DNA of 64,000 bases, taken from contig NZ_JAPVLU010000005.1 in the NCBI RefSeq assembly GCF_027158205.1, positions 187,251 to 251,250 of the forward strand, in the 5' to 3' direction. A program made the translations under genes and the position numbers. The notes beneath the pieces were generated by a model that saw nothing but the letters and a program-made list of their open reading frames with translations, did no database searches and was not told the DNA's origin. Shown here piece by piece: positions 30,998-39,959 of this stretch. Source of the DNA: Streptomyces sp. H39-S7 (GTDB lineage Bacteria; Actinomycetota; Actinomycetes; Streptomycetales; Streptomycetaceae). The stretch's first letter is position 1; every line of letters starts with the position of its first letter.

Positions 30998-33102
30998 AGG
31001 TGTTGGGGCAACTCTCCTGGTTCGGGCACGTCCTGGGCAAACGGGTTTTCGCGCAGGAAGTCGTCGGTGCTCTCGGCGAGCCAGGTGCTCAGCACGCCGT
31101 GCAGGGCTTCGGCGCCTGCTAGGGGGCCTTCGGGGTCGGTCAGGGTGCAGGGGAAGAGGAGGAAGGGGCGGCTCTGGTCGCCGCCGAGGCCGCCGTGGGA
31201 GCCGGCCTGCTGCTCGAAGGCATGGACGGCGCCGGTGGCGGGGTCGTAGGAGGAGTTGACCATCAGGTCGGCGACGTGCGGGAAGCCGTCGGTGCGGCGG
31301 ACCGTTTCGGCGGCGCCCTTGCCGAACGGGGCGAGGGGGTCGGCGAGGTGGATGCGGCCGGTGTCCAGCTCGTGCTCCGCGCCGCCCGCGCCCAGGGCGA
31401 GCGGGCCGCGGGTGGCGCTGCGGACGAGGACGAAGCCGATGCCCGGGTGGTCCACCAGGGTCCGCAGGAGCGTGGGGTAGCGCTCGTCGATCTCCTCGCG
31501 GGTGACGCGGCCCGGCAGGTCGGGGAAGGTGACGAGGCCGAGGTTGCCCGAGGCCAGGACCACCGGGTCGGAGGGCGGCCCCGCGCACTCCTTCTCCTCC
31601 TCCGGGTGCCGGCCGCGCTCGTCCCGGTGCAGGGCGGCGCGGGCCGCCGTCCTGGCCTCGGCACCGCTCACGCTGCGCCCGGCGCGGCGTGGGACGGGGA
31701 GGTCGCAGCCGGCCCGGACGAGTTCCTTCAGCGTCAGCCCGTACGCGTCGGCGAAGGTCTCGCCGTAGCTCTGGCCGTGGTCGGAGAGCAGCACGATCCG
31801 GTACGGGCGGGGCGCGTAGCGGGCGGCGTCGGCGATGAGCCGGATCGAACCGTCCAGCCGGTTCAGCACCTTGAACGCGTCGCGGCTGCGGGGACCGGAG
31901 TGGTGGGCCACCTCGTCGTACGCGACGAGGTCCGCGTAGACCGCGGTGCGGCCGGCGAGCATGTCGCCGATCACGGCGGCGACCGCGACATCGCGTTCGA
32001 CGACGGTCGCGAAGGCGCGCAGCAGCGGGTACAGGCCTCCGCGCTTGATCCGCGGCCGGTCGCGGCGCAGCCGGGAGGCCGTCGACTCGGCGATCTCACG
32101 GCCGACCTCGGCGACGAAGGACCAGGCGGTGCGCACGGCGTTGGCGGGGTCGGAGAAGTACGCGAAGTAGCCGGACCGGGAGCGGCGGAACGTGCCGCGC
32201 CGGACCGCCGCCGACATCACCAGCGCCATCTGGTCCGCACCGCCGCTGAAGAGGTTGCCGCGGCTCGCGCCGTCCTCGGCGAGCAGGCCGGGCGAGCCGG
32301 TGTACTCCAGCGCGCGGCGTTCCAGCTCCGCCGCGCTGGAGGGCCGGTTGCAGACCATCAGCTGCCCGGTGTCCTTCTCGAACCAGCGGAAGGCGGGCAC
32401 GTCGTGGTTGGAACCGTGCAGGATGCCGAGCTGGCTGGCGCCGGTCTGGCTGCTCCAGTCGGTGCGCCACGGCAGCAGCCGGTGGCTGCTGTCCAGCCAC
32501 TCGGCGACGGTCTCCATCGCCGGCGGCCGGGTCCGTCCGCCGCGCCGCGAGGGGCGGACGGCCTCGCGCAGGACGTCGTGCCCGACGCCGTCGAGTTGCA
32601 GGAAGAGCGTGCCGGGGGCCTTCGGTCCCGCTTCGCCCCGCTCGGGCCGGCGGCGGCCCGCGAGCCGCGCGAGCCGTCGTCCGTACGCCTCGTCGTCGCG
32701 CACCGCGAGCGCGGTACTGGTCGCCGAGGACGTCGCCGACATCACGGCGGCGATGACGACGGCGGTCGCGGGTGTGACCTCGCCGTGCGGGGTGAAACGA
32801 AGGGCGATCAGCAGCAGCGACCCGTTGAGGAAGAAGACCAGCATGCCGAGCACCAGTGCCGGGACCATCAGCAGGGCGCGCACCAGCACGGGCCAGACGA
32901 GGGCGCTGAGCACGCCGAAGGCGCCCGCGCCGATCCCCGCGGTGACCGCCATCTGCGGGGGGTCGTCGCCGTTGGGCGACTGGATGCGGAAATCGGGCAG
33001 GATGCCCGCCAGGGCGGCCAGCGTCGCCGCGGACACCGCCCAGACGGCCACCACGCGCGCGACCGCCCGCCCCATGGACCGCCACCGCCACCGCCGCAGC
33101 AC
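30988..33102 (-). CDS. Membrane-anchored type I phosphodiesterase/alkaline-phosphatase-like protein with holin-like N terminus
   Basis: A 704-residue protein. The first 150 residues hold four hydrophobic helices resembling mycobacterial-type phage holins or DUF360-like membrane domains. The rest is a type I phosphodiesterase/nucleotide pyrophosphatase fold. LFLQLDGVGHDVL provides the first metal-binding Asp, TDWSSQTGASQLGILHGSN the likely nucleophile region, YADLVAYDEVAHHSGP more ligands, and VLLSDHGQSYGETF the SDHG motif. It probably cleaves phosphodiester or phosphate-ester bonds near the membrane. The GTG at 33102 has GAGGTGAA upstream. The last three codons lie inside tRNA-Trp. Confidence 0.8.
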   Translation of the reverse strand: MLRRWRWRSMGRAVARVVAVWAVSAATLAALAGILPDFRIQSPNGDDPPQMAVTAGIGAGAFGVLSALVWPVLVRALLMVPALVLGMLVFFLNGSLLLIALRFTPHGEVTPATAVVIAAVMSATSSATSTALAVRDDEAYGRRLARLAGRRRPERGEAGPKAPGTLFLQLDGVGHDVLREAVRPSRRGGRTRPPAMETVAEWLDSSHRLLPWRTDWSSQTGASQLGILHGSNHDVPAFRWFEKDTGQLMVCNRPSSAAELERRALEYTGSPGLLAEDGASRGNLFSGGADQMALVMSAAVRRGTFRRSRSGYFAYFSDPANAVRTAWSFVAEVGREIAESTASRLRRDRPRIKRGGLYPLLRAFATVVERDVAVAAVIGDMLAGRTAVYADLVAYDEVAHHSGPRSRDAFKVLNRLDGSIRLIADAARYAPRPYRIVLLSDHGQSYGETFADAYGLTLKELVRAGCDLPVPRRAGRSVSGAEARTAARAALHRDERGRHPEEEKECAGPPSDPVVLASGNLGLVTFPDLPGRVTREEIDERYPTLLRTLVDHPGIGFVLVRSATRGPLALGAGGAEHELDTGRIHLADPLAPFGKGAAETVRRTDGFPHVADLMVNSSYDPATGAVHAFEQQAGSHGGLGGDQSRPFLLFPCTLTDPEGPLAGAEALHGVLSTWLAESTDDFLRENPFAQDVPEPGELPQHLGA

Positions 33103-33309
33103 GCCCGGTTCACCTCATGTCCTGTTCGCGGCCCGGTCCCCGGCACCGCGGGGCCCGGGTGACTCCTGCACGCTGTCCACCCTGCCACAACGTCCCCGGG
33201 CCGCTGGTCGGCCCACCCCCGCACCGGTTCCGTGATCGGCATAGGGTCGAGGGCGGAAGACGGCGACGGACGACAGTACGGGCGACAGCGCGGTGAAGGG
33301 GCGGTTCCG

Positions 33310-34083
33310 GTGGCGGTGGAGATCACGTGGTGGGGTCATGCCACGGCGACCGTGCGCGACTCGGGCGTCCGCGTGCTCACCGATCCGCTGTTCGTGAACC
33401 GGCTCGCGCACCTGCGGCGGCGGCGCGGCGCCGTCCCGCCGCCGGAGGCGGCGGTCGCGGACGTCGCCGTCGTCTCCCATCTGCACGCCGACCATCTGCA
33501 CCCCGCCTCACTGGCCCGGCTCGCGCCCGGCACGCGCGTGCTGGTGCCGCGCGGCGCTCCGCGGGCCGTGCCGGGGCTGCGGCGGCTGCGTGGACTGGAC
33601 CTGGTCGAGGTGGTGGCGGGCGACGAGGTACGGGTCGGCCCGCTGACCATCCGGGCGGTGCCCGCGGCACACGACGGGCGGCGGCTGCCGTACGGGCCGC
33701 ACCGCGTCGCGGCGCTCGGGTACGTGGTGCACGGTGAGGCCCGGACGTACTTCGCCGGGGACACCGGGCTGTTCGACGAGATGGCCGCCGAGGTCGGGCC
33801 CTGCGACACGGCGCTGCTGCCGGTCGGCGGCTGGGGCCCGTTCCTGGGCACCGGGCACCTGGACGCCGGACGGGCCGCGCAGGCCCTGGCCCGGCTCGCG
33901 CCCGCGGCGGCGGTGCCGATCCACTACGGCACGTACTGGCCGGTGGGCATGGACTCGGTACGGCCGCACGAATTCCACTCCCCCGGAACCGAGTTCGTGC
34001 GGCAGGCCGCGCTGCTCGCGCCGGAGGTGACCGTGCACCGGCTGGAGCACGGCGAGAGCGTGCGGCCGGCGGGGGCACGGTGA
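33310..34083 (+). CDS. Metallo-beta-lactamase-fold hydrolase (UlaG/YtnP-like)
   Basis: A 257-residue zinc hydrolase beginning VEITWWGHATATVRDSGVRVLTDPLF. The zinc motif is SHLHADHLHP (HxHxDH). AHDGRR supplies a third His, YFAGDTGLFDEM the bridging Asp and IHYGTY the last His. This layout fits the UlaG/NAPE-PLD-like branch, acting on small esters or phosphoesters. The GTG at 33310 is preceded by GAAGGGGC and is the start of the conserved strand. Its stop overlaps the DedA gene start (GTGA), which suggests a lipid-related pair. Confidence 0.85.
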   Translation: MAVEITWWGHATATVRDSGVRVLTDPLFVNRLAHLRRRRGAVPPPEAAVADVAVVSHLHADHLHPASLARLAPGTRVLVPRGAPRAVPGLRRLRGLDLVEVVAGDEVRVGPLTIRAVPAAHDGRRLPYGPHRVAALGYVVHGEARTYFAGDTGLFDEMAAEVGPCDTALLPVGGWGPFLGTGHLDAGRAAQALARLAPAAAVPIHYGTYWPVGMDSVRPHEFHSPGTEFVRQAALLAPEVTVHRLEHGESVRPAGAR

Positions 34084-34721
34084 TCCACTACCTGGCGGAG
34101 ACGGCGACGTCCTCCTCCTCGCAGAGCACCCAGCATGCGGTCGGATATCCGACGCTCTTCCTGCTGGTGATGGTCGGCTCGCTGGTGCCGGTGATCCCGA
34201 CCGGGGCGCTGGTCAGCGGCGCGGCCGTGGTCGCCTTCCACCAGACATCGCCGTTCGCGCTCGCGCTGGTCTTCGGAGTGGCGGCGCTGGCGGCGTTCCT
34301 CGGCGATGTCGCGCTGTACTGGCTCGGGCTGCGCGGCGTCCGCTCCAAGAACGGCTCGCGCCTGCTGCACCGCCTGCAGAACCGGGCCGATCCGGAGCAC
34401 CTGGCCAAGGCGCAGCGGCAGCTCGCCGAGCACGGCGTGGCCGTGCTCGTGCTGTCCCGGCTGATCCCCGCGGGACGGATCCCGGTGATGCTGGCCTGTC
34501 TGCTCGGCGAGCTGCCGCTGCGCCGTTTCATCCGCGGCGACATCGCGGCCTGCCTGGCGTGGGCCGCCGCGTACCAGCTGATCGGGATCGTCGGCGGTTC
34601 GCTCTTCCCCGAGCCCTGGCAGGGCGTGGCGCTCGCCGTGGGCATCGCGTTCCTCGTCGCGGTGGTGCCGCAGGTGTGGCGCCGGGCGGGCAGCCGGAAG
34701 GCCGGCCCGGCCGACGGGTGA
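34080..34721 (+). CDS. DedA family (VTT-domain) membrane protein
   Basis: A 213-residue membrane protein. The VTT hallmark appears as VPVIPTGALVSGAAVV (the E/PxxxPxP entry region) and as SRLIPAGRIPVMLACLLGELPLRRF, the conserved Arg/Gly/Pro motif of DedA proteins. Family members act as phospholipid scramblases, for example recycling polyprenyl-phosphate. It is translationally coupled to the preceding hydrolase and convergent with a NAPE-PLD-like hydrolase, so this small region may deal with lipid turnover; that link is inference. Confidence 0.87.
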   Translation: MIHYLAETATSSSSQSTQHAVGYPTLFLLVMVGSLVPVIPTGALVSGAAVVAFHQTSPFALALVFGVAALAAFLGDVALYWLGLRGVRSKNGSRLLHRLQNRADPEHLAKAQRQLAEHGVAVLVLSRLIPAGRIPVMLACLLGELPLRRFIRGDIAACLAWAAAYQLIGIVGGSLFPEPWQGVALAVGIAFLVAVVPQVWRRAGSRKAGPADG

Positions 34722-34730
34722 ACGGCCCCG

Positions 34731-35738
34731 CTAGGATTCCCGGCCGAGCACGCGCGAGGCTCCGACCGGCAGGTCCCACAGCTCCTCGCGGGGGCGTCCG
34801 GTGGCGGCCCACGCCGCCCGCACCCGCGCCAGGGGTTCGAGGGGCGGCTCGGCCGAGAGCAGGAACGTGGCCCAGTGCATCGGCGCCATCGCGGCTGCGC
34901 CCAGGTCGAGGCAGGCCTGGACGGCCTCCTCCGGGTCGGTGTGGACCGGGCTGAGCATCTCCCGGGGGTCGTACGCGCCGATCGGCAGCAGCGCCAGGTC
35001 GATGCCCGGGTGGGCGCGGCCGATCTCGGTGAACCAGTGGCCGTAGCCGGTGTCGCCCGCGAAGTACACGCGCTGCCCGTTCCCGTCGGACAGCACCCAG
35101 CCGCCCCACAGCGAACGGCAGGTGTCGGTGAGGGTCCGCTTGCTCCAGTGGTGCGCGGGCACGAAGTCGAAGCGCACCCCGCGCAGTTCCGCCGCCTCCC
35201 ACCAGTCGAGTTCCGTGACGTGTGTGAAGCCGCGGCGGCGGCACCAGGCCGCGAGTCCGGCGGGGACGAAGAGCGGGGTGCCGCGCGGCAGCCGCTTGAG
35301 GGTGGGGGCGTCGAGGTGGTCGTAGTGGTTGTGGCTGATGACGACGGCGTCGATGCGCGGCAGCGCGTCCCAGGCGACACCCACCGGGGTGACGCGGGCC
35401 GGGGTGCCGAGGATCTTCTCCGACCAGACGGGGTCGGTGAGTACGGTGAGGCCGCCGATCCGCACCACCCAACTGGCGTGCCCGGCCCAGGTGAGGGCGA
35501 CGGTGTCCGCGTCGACCTCCGGCAGCGGTCCCGGTTCCAGCGGCAGCGCGGGAATCGTGGCGAGCGACGCCGCGCTGGGGCGCAGGCCGCCCGTGCGCAG
35601 GGTTCTGGCCATCTCGCGGAAGCCGGGGAGCGGGGCGGTGAGCCGGTCCGCGAAGGATCTCGGCCAGACGCGGCGCTCACCGAGCGGACGCGGCTCGGCG
35701 AGGGCGCGCTCGGTCTGATCTGTCATCGGGTCTCCCAT
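34731..35738 (-). CDS. NAPE-PLD-like metallo-beta-lactamase-fold hydrolase
   Basis: A 335-residue zinc hydrolase. The zinc motif is SHNHYDHLD, with further ligands in AHHWSKRTLTD and FAGDTGYGHWF and in MHWATF. The segment WCRRRGFTHVTELDWWE and the overall order resemble N-acyl-phosphatidylethanolamine phospholipase D and bacterial RomA proteins. It probably hydrolyses a phosphodiester in lipids or related molecules; there is no signal peptide. An alternative ATG four codons downstream (35726) is possible. Only 9 nt separate it from the convergent DedA gene. Confidence 0.85.
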   Translation of the reverse strand: MGDPMTDQTERALAEPRPLGERRVWPRSFADRLTAPLPGFREMARTLRTGGLRPSAASLATIPALPLEPGPLPEVDADTVALTWAGHASWVVRIGGLTVLTDPVWSEKILGTPARVTPVGVAWDALPRIDAVVISHNHYDHLDAPTLKRLPRGTPLFVPAGLAAWCRRRGFTHVTELDWWEAAELRGVRFDFVPAHHWSKRTLTDTCRSLWGGWVLSDGNGQRVYFAGDTGYGHWFTEIGRAHPGIDLALLPIGAYDPREMLSPVHTDPEEAVQACLDLGAAAMAPMHWATFLLSAEPPLEPLARVRAAWAATGRPREELWDLPVGASRVLGRES

Positions 35739-35799
35739 CCGTGGGCGGCGCGGGCTGCGGCGGGCGCGGCGGGACGCACCCCCGTCGCCCGACCGTAGT

Positions 35800-36972
35800 T
35801 CAGCCGGCCGTCAGTTCGGTGAAGGCCGTCTTGAGTTCCGTCAACGCCTGGGACACATGTGGCACTTCCAGCGGATCGAGGGCGTGGAACGCGTCACGCC
35901 GCTCCCGGTCGGTGCCGCCGTGCAGCGGCCCGGTGTCGATCCGGACCCGCAGCGCGGTGGGGTCGTCGCCGAACCGGTGGCCGCCCAGGACGCGCCTGCC
36001 GAGCCGTCGGGTGAGGTGGCGTTCCAGGGCGGCCGCGTCGGGGAGGTCGTGGGTGTCGTGGGAGGTCAGCTCGGCGTAGAGGTGGAAGCCCGCCTGGGGC
36101 GGGCGGCACAGCGCGCCGGCCGCCGTGATGGCCCCGCACGCACCGGCCCCGACGGTCGCGTGCAGCCGGTTCGCGGCGGCGGTGTGGGCGCGTACCTCGT
36201 CCGGTTCCGTCAGGGCGTACGCCGCTGCCGAGGCGACCGGCGCCAGCAGGACGGCCCGCAGCTCGGCGCAGCGGTGCGCCGCCCGCTCCCGCAGTACGGT
36301 GCCCTCGTCGGAGTCCGGGAACCGGGCCAGGGCGACGGGGCAGCAAGGGGGCGCGAGCGACCCGGCGAGGTCGTTGAGGACGATCGTCCGGTCGGGAAGC
36401 ATCTCGGCGGGGCTGAGCAGGACCGTGCCGCGGTCGTGGCGGGTGTCGCTGTACGTCTCGTCGGACACGACGATCAGTCCCGCCTCGGCGGCCGCCTCAC
36501 AGCTCTCGCGCAGCAGTTCCGGCGAGGTGACGGTGCCGGTCGGGTCGTCGGCCGGCGACAGCAGGAGCACCCGCGGGTCCGCGCCCTCCACCCGCGCCCG
36601 GCGGACCGTCTCCAGCAGCGCGAACGGGTCCGGGGCGCCGCCGCCCTCCGGCGGTGTCGGCACGGCGGACACCGCACGGCCGAGCAGCCGGGCGACGGGC
36701 GCCTGCCAGGCGGCGGCGGGCCGGGCGAGCACCAGGCCGCCGCCGGTGGCGGCGAGGATCGCGAGCAGCAACAGCTCGGCGCCGGGCGCGGCCACGACGC
36801 GCTCCGGATCGGTCCACAGCCCGCGGCGCTCCCAGTACCCGGCGGCGGCCTGCCGCACCGCCGGGCTGCCGCCGGCCGGCTCCACTCCGGCGCCCGCGAG
36901 GTGCTCGGTCCAGTACGCGGGGACGGGCAGCCCCGGATCGGGCCTGAGGTCGTACGGGGTCGTCCCCTGCAT
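35800..36972 (-). CDS. Aminotransferase class I/II-fold protein lacking the catalytic lysine
   Basis: A 390-residue protein with a fold type I aminotransferase layout: VRQAAAGYWERRGLW, AAPGAELLLLAIL, LLLSPADDPTGTVTS (normally NPxNPTG), VVSDETYSDTRHD (the PLP-nitrogen Asp and Tyr region), and ALRVRIDTG with the carboxylate-binding Arg. Where the PLP-binding Lys should be (SxSK), the sequence reads RTIVLNDLAGSLAPP, so Lys is replaced by Gly. The whole protein has only one Lys, near the C terminus (ALTELK). It cannot form the internal aldimine in the usual way and is probably a pseudo-enzyme or binds PLP non-covalently. The start at 36972 fits the conserved N terminus. Confidence 0.82.
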   Translation of the reverse strand: MQGTTPYDLRPDPGLPVPAYWTEHLAGAGVEPAGGSPAVRQAAAGYWERRGLWTDPERVVAAPGAELLLLAILAATGGGLVLARPAAAWQAPVARLLGRAVSAVPTPPEGGGAPDPFALLETVRRARVEGADPRVLLLSPADDPTGTVTSPELLRESCEAAAEAGLIVVSDETYSDTRHDRGTVLLSPAEMLPDRTIVLNDLAGSLAPPCCPVALARFPDSDEGTVLRERAAHRCAELRAVLLAPVASAAAYALTEPDEVRAHTAAANRLHATVGAGACGAITAAGALCRPPQAGFHLYAELTSHDTHDLPDAAALERHLTRRLGRRVLGGHRFGDDPTALRVRIDTGPLHGGTDRERRDAFHALDPLEVPHVSQALTELKTAFTELTAG

Positions 36973-37133
36973 CCGTGCCTCCGGTGGTTCAGTGGCTGCG
37001 GCCACCTTCCCAGCCGACGCACCCGTCGCACGAGTGCCATGCCCTCCCGCCCCACCGCCCACCCGTTTGCCGGGCGCGGCGGCCGCTCACGAACGGATCG
37101 GCGCCCGCGCGGACAGCCGCCCACCGACGCGGG

Positions 37134-37787
37134 TCAGCCGCCGAGGAGGAGTTCCGGCAAGTCGCGCATCTCGTCGAAGACGACCGTCCCCGGACCTTCG
37201 AGCCAGGCCGGCGGGGTCAGCCCGCCGCAGTAGCCGAAGGCGCGCATGCCCGCCGCGCGGGCCGCTTCGACGCCGAAGCGGCTGTCCTCGACCACGACGC
37301 AGCGGGCCGGATCCGCGCCCAGGGTGCGGGCCGCGTGCAGGAAGAGGTCGGGGGCCGGTTTACCGTGCTCGACCTCGGTCGCGCTGAAGATCCGGCCCTC
37401 GAAACGCGCGTACAGGCCGGTGAGTTCGAGGGAGTACCGCAGTCCCGGATGGGTGTTGCTGGACGCGACGCACGCGGGGAGGGTGATCCGGCCGAGGGCC
37501 TCCTCGATGCCGTCCACGGCGGTGAGTTCGGCGTCGAACGCCGACCGGTACCAGGGCCGGTAGCGGTCGTACCAGCCCTCGGGGAGCGGACGGCCGAGCT
37601 GCTCCTCGATCGCGGCCGTCAGGTCGCGGTGCGAGCGGCCGACGAATCGTTCGACGACCTCGGCCTCGGTGAGCGGCCAGCCGAGTTCGGCCAGCATCAT
37701 CACGTCGACGCGGACGGCGACGCGCTCGCTGTCCACCAGGACGCCGTCGCAGTCGAAGATCACCAGGTCTATTCGATCATCAGCCAC
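37134..37787 (-). CDS. HAD family hydrolase (beta-phosphoglucomutase-like)
   Basis: A 217-residue subclass-I HAD phosphatase. Motif I is VIFDCDGVLVDSE, motif II CVASSNTHPG, the Lys motif EHGKPAPDLFL, and motif IV VVVEDSRFGVEAARAAGM. The helical cap and the DGVLVDS start resemble sugar-phosphate phosphatases and beta-phosphoglucomutases. The substrate is undefined. It stands alone, divergent from the PAP2/diacylglycerol-kinase gene. Confidence 0.92.
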   Translation of the reverse strand: MADDRIDLVIFDCDGVLVDSERVAVRVDVMMLAELGWPLTEAEVVERFVGRSHRDLTAAIEEQLGRPLPEGWYDRYRPWYRSAFDAELTAVDGIEEALGRITLPACVASSNTHPGLRYSLELTGLYARFEGRIFSATEVEHGKPAPDLFLHAARTLGADPARCVVVEDSRFGVEAARAAGMRAFGYCGGLTPPAWLEGPGTVVFDEMRDLPELLLGG

Positions 37788-37847
37788 CCGGGCATCCTAA
37801 AGGAGTGGGGTGGTATCGAAGTCCGCTCCCCGGGTAGCCGCTAGCGC

Positions 37848-39335
37848 ATGAAGCGTCGCGCCAGGGCCCACTCCTTGAAGATGTGGGACCACAAGCTGTT
37901 CCACCAGGTCGCCAGCCGTCGTTGGCCGGGCGCCGAGCCGGTGCTGCCGCGGTTGAGCCGCAGCGCCAACCACGGGTTGCTGTGGTTCGGGGTGGCCGCC
38001 GGGGTCGCCGCGGTCGGCGGAAGGGACGGCCGCCGGGCCGCGTTGCGCGGGGTCGGGTCGCTCGCGCTGGCCTCCGCGACGGTGAACACCGTGGGCAAGC
38101 GGGCGGTGCGCCGGGCGCGTCCGATACTGGACGCCGTTCCGGTGATACGCCGTCTGCGGAACCAGCCCTTCACCACCTCCTTCCCGTCCGGGCACGCCGC
38201 GTCGGCCGCCGCCTTCGCGACCGGGGTCCTGATGGAGTCGGGCCGCTGGGGCACGGTGGTGGCGCCGATCGCCGCGTCGGTGGTGTTCTCCCGGGTCTAC
38301 ACGGGGGTGCACTACCCGAGCGACGTGGTGGCCGGTGCGGCGTTCGGTGTGGGGGCCGCCCTCGTGGTGCGGGCGCTCATCCCGACCGCCGACGGGTCGC
38401 CCGCCGATGTGGGCCCGCCGGTGAACGCCCCCTCGCTGCCGGAAGGGCGCGGGCTGTTCGTCGTGGTCAACGAGCTGTCGGGGCCGCCCGCGCTGCTCAA
38501 CCCGCCCGCCGAACGGATCCGCACCGCCCTGCCGATGGCCGGGGTCGCGGAGCGCACCGAGGACGACGACCTGGCCGAACTGCTGGAGAAGGCCGCCCAG
38601 CAGGCGATCGAGCACAACGGGGCACTCGGGGTGTGCGGCGGCGACGGAACGGTCACCCTGGCCGCGTCGATCGCCATGCGGCACAGCCTTCCGCTGGTGG
38701 TCTTCCCGGGCGGAACGCGCAACCACTTCGCCCTCGACCTCGGCATCAGCACGGTCGAGGACGCCGCCGTCGCCGTCATGGCGGGCACCGCGGCGGCCGT
38801 CGACATCGCGACGTACACCTCGTACGACACTCCGGGCGGCGCGGACGCGGTCCCCTTCGTGAACACGTTCAGCATCGGTTCCTACCCGGAGCTGGTGCGC
38901 GTCCGCGAGCGCTGGTCGCGGCGGGTGGGCAGCTGGCCGGCGAGCGTACTGGCGGCGGTGCACGTGCTGCGCACGTCCGAGCCGGTCGACGTCGAGATCA
39001 ACGGGCGCAAGCGGTCGGTCTGGCTGATCTTCGCGGGGAACTGCGAGTACTCGAGCGTGGGGCTCGCGCCGGTGCGCCGGCGCGACCTGAACGACGGGAT
39101 CCTGGACGTACGCATCGTGGACGGCGGCCCGTTCGCCCGCACGCGACTGGTCGGGGCCGCCGTGACCGGTTTCCTCACCCGCTCGCCGGTGTACTCCGCC
39201 GCGAAACTGCGCCGGCTGCGGATCCGCGGCCTGGGCGCGGGAAGCCATCTCGCGTACGACGGCGAGGTGGTCCCCGCACCCTCCGAGCTGCTGCTCGGCA
39301 AGCTGCCCAGCGCCCTGGTGGTCTACCGGCCGTGA
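37848..39335 (+). CDS. Bifunctional PAP2 phosphatase / diacylglycerol-kinase family protein
   Basis: A 495-residue fusion. The N-terminal PAP2 domain has all three motifs: KRAVRRARP, FPSGHA and SRVYTGVHYPSD. The C-terminal part is a diacylglycerol-kinase catalytic domain with FVVVNELSG, CGGDGTVTLAA and FPGGTRNHFALDLGI. The two halves could remove and add phosphate on lipid head groups, for example cycling phosphatidate and diacylglycerol. Hydrophobic segments in the first half place it at the membrane. A very strong terminator follows. Confidence 0.92.
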   Translation: MKRRARAHSLKMWDHKLFHQVASRRWPGAEPVLPRLSRSANHGLLWFGVAAGVAAVGGRDGRRAALRGVGSLALASATVNTVGKRAVRRARPILDAVPVIRRLRNQPFTTSFPSGHAASAAAFATGVLMESGRWGTVVAPIAASVVFSRVYTGVHYPSDVVAGAAFGVGAALVVRALIPTADGSPADVGPPVNAPSLPEGRGLFVVVNELSGPPALLNPPAERIRTALPMAGVAERTEDDDLAELLEKAAQQAIEHNGALGVCGGDGTVTLAASIAMRHSLPLVVFPGGTRNHFALDLGISTVEDAAVAVMAGTAAAVDIATYTSYDTPGGADAVPFVNTFSIGSYPELVRVRERWSRRVGSWPASVLAAVHVLRTSEPVDVEINGRKRSVWLIFAGNCEYSSVGLAPVRRRDLNDGILDVRIVDGGPFARTRLVGAAVTGFLTRSPVYSAAKLRRLRIRGLGAGSHLAYDGEVVPAPSELLLGKLPSALVVYRP

Positions 39336-39347
39336 GCAGGTGCACCC

Positions 39348-39387
39348 ACGACATGGGCCGGAGCCGGACGGCTCCGGCCCATGTCGT
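39348..39387. terminator. Very strong bidirectional hairpin terminator
   Basis: A perfect 18-bp stem (39348-39365 with 39370-39387) with a GGAC tetraloop lies between convergent genes. Its last base is the first base of the minus-strand gene's stop codon. Confidence 0.8.
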
Positions 39388-39842
39388 CAGGCTGGGGCCT
39401 GCCCCGGACCCGCGGCCGGCCCCGAGCCCGACAGGGCGGCCAGCGCGCGCACCCCGGGCCCGGCGATGCTCAGCGCGTCCGGGGAGCCGGTGTCGATGGC
39501 GAGGGTGAGCTCGTCGGACGGCCAGCTGCCGGTGAGGGCGGACAGCGGCACCAGCCGGTAGCGCTGCGTACCGGGCAGTGCCTGGGCCAGCCGCTCCTCG
39601 GAGGTGAACACCGGCACCAGTTTCACCCCGTCCTCCTGCTCGTACACCGGCAGCTGGATGGCCCGCGACGCGGCGGGGTCCTGCGCGGCCTCCTCGGCGT
39701 CGTCGGGTCCGGCCGGGACGGGAAGCAGCACGTCACTGAGAGCGAGGGTGCTCAGCGCGATCACGTTCTCGCCGCCCTTGGCGATGTCGTGGAGCGCTTG
39801 CTGCGCCGGAGGCAGGGCGCCATTGGAATGGATGTCGGTCAT
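39387..39842 (-). CDS. SseB-family protein
   Basis: A 151-residue acidic protein resembling the SseB N-terminal domain found widely in actinomycetes: ALSDVLLPVP, QLPVYEQEDGVKLVPVFTSE, and AIDTGSPDALSIAGPGVRALA. Its function there is not known and has nothing to do with type III secretion in these bacteria. The ATG at 39842 follows AAAGGA. It is divergent from a GNAT gene. There is no signal peptide or membrane segment. Confidence 0.78.
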   Translation of the reverse strand: MTDIHSNGALPPAQQALHDIAKGGENVIALSTLALSDVLLPVPAGPDDAEEAAQDPAASRAIQLPVYEQEDGVKLVPVFTSEERLAQALPGTQRYRLVPLSALTGSWPSDELTLAIDTGSPDALSIAGPGVRALAALSGSGPAAGPGQAPA

Positions 39843-39947
39843 GGCTACGAGTCCTTTCGGCGACTGAAAGTCCCGCGTACCCCACCTGGCGGCGGAACAT
39901 GCAGTCCACCATCCAAAACCGGCTGGCCGCAGTACGCGGGCTGTGGT

Positions 39948-39953
39948 TACCGT
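39948..39953 (+). promoter_or_regulatory. -10 element of a probable leaderless promoter
   Basis: TACCGT sits 6 nt before the ATG of the GNAT gene at 39960, with no ribosome site. Confidence 0.4.
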
Positions 39954-39959
39954 GCGCAC

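Noticed and set aside
31195..33162. A 655-codon open frame opposite the membrane phosphodiesterase gene
   Set aside because: Composition is shadow-like and it has no domain. The minus-strand frame has complete phosphodiesterase motifs.
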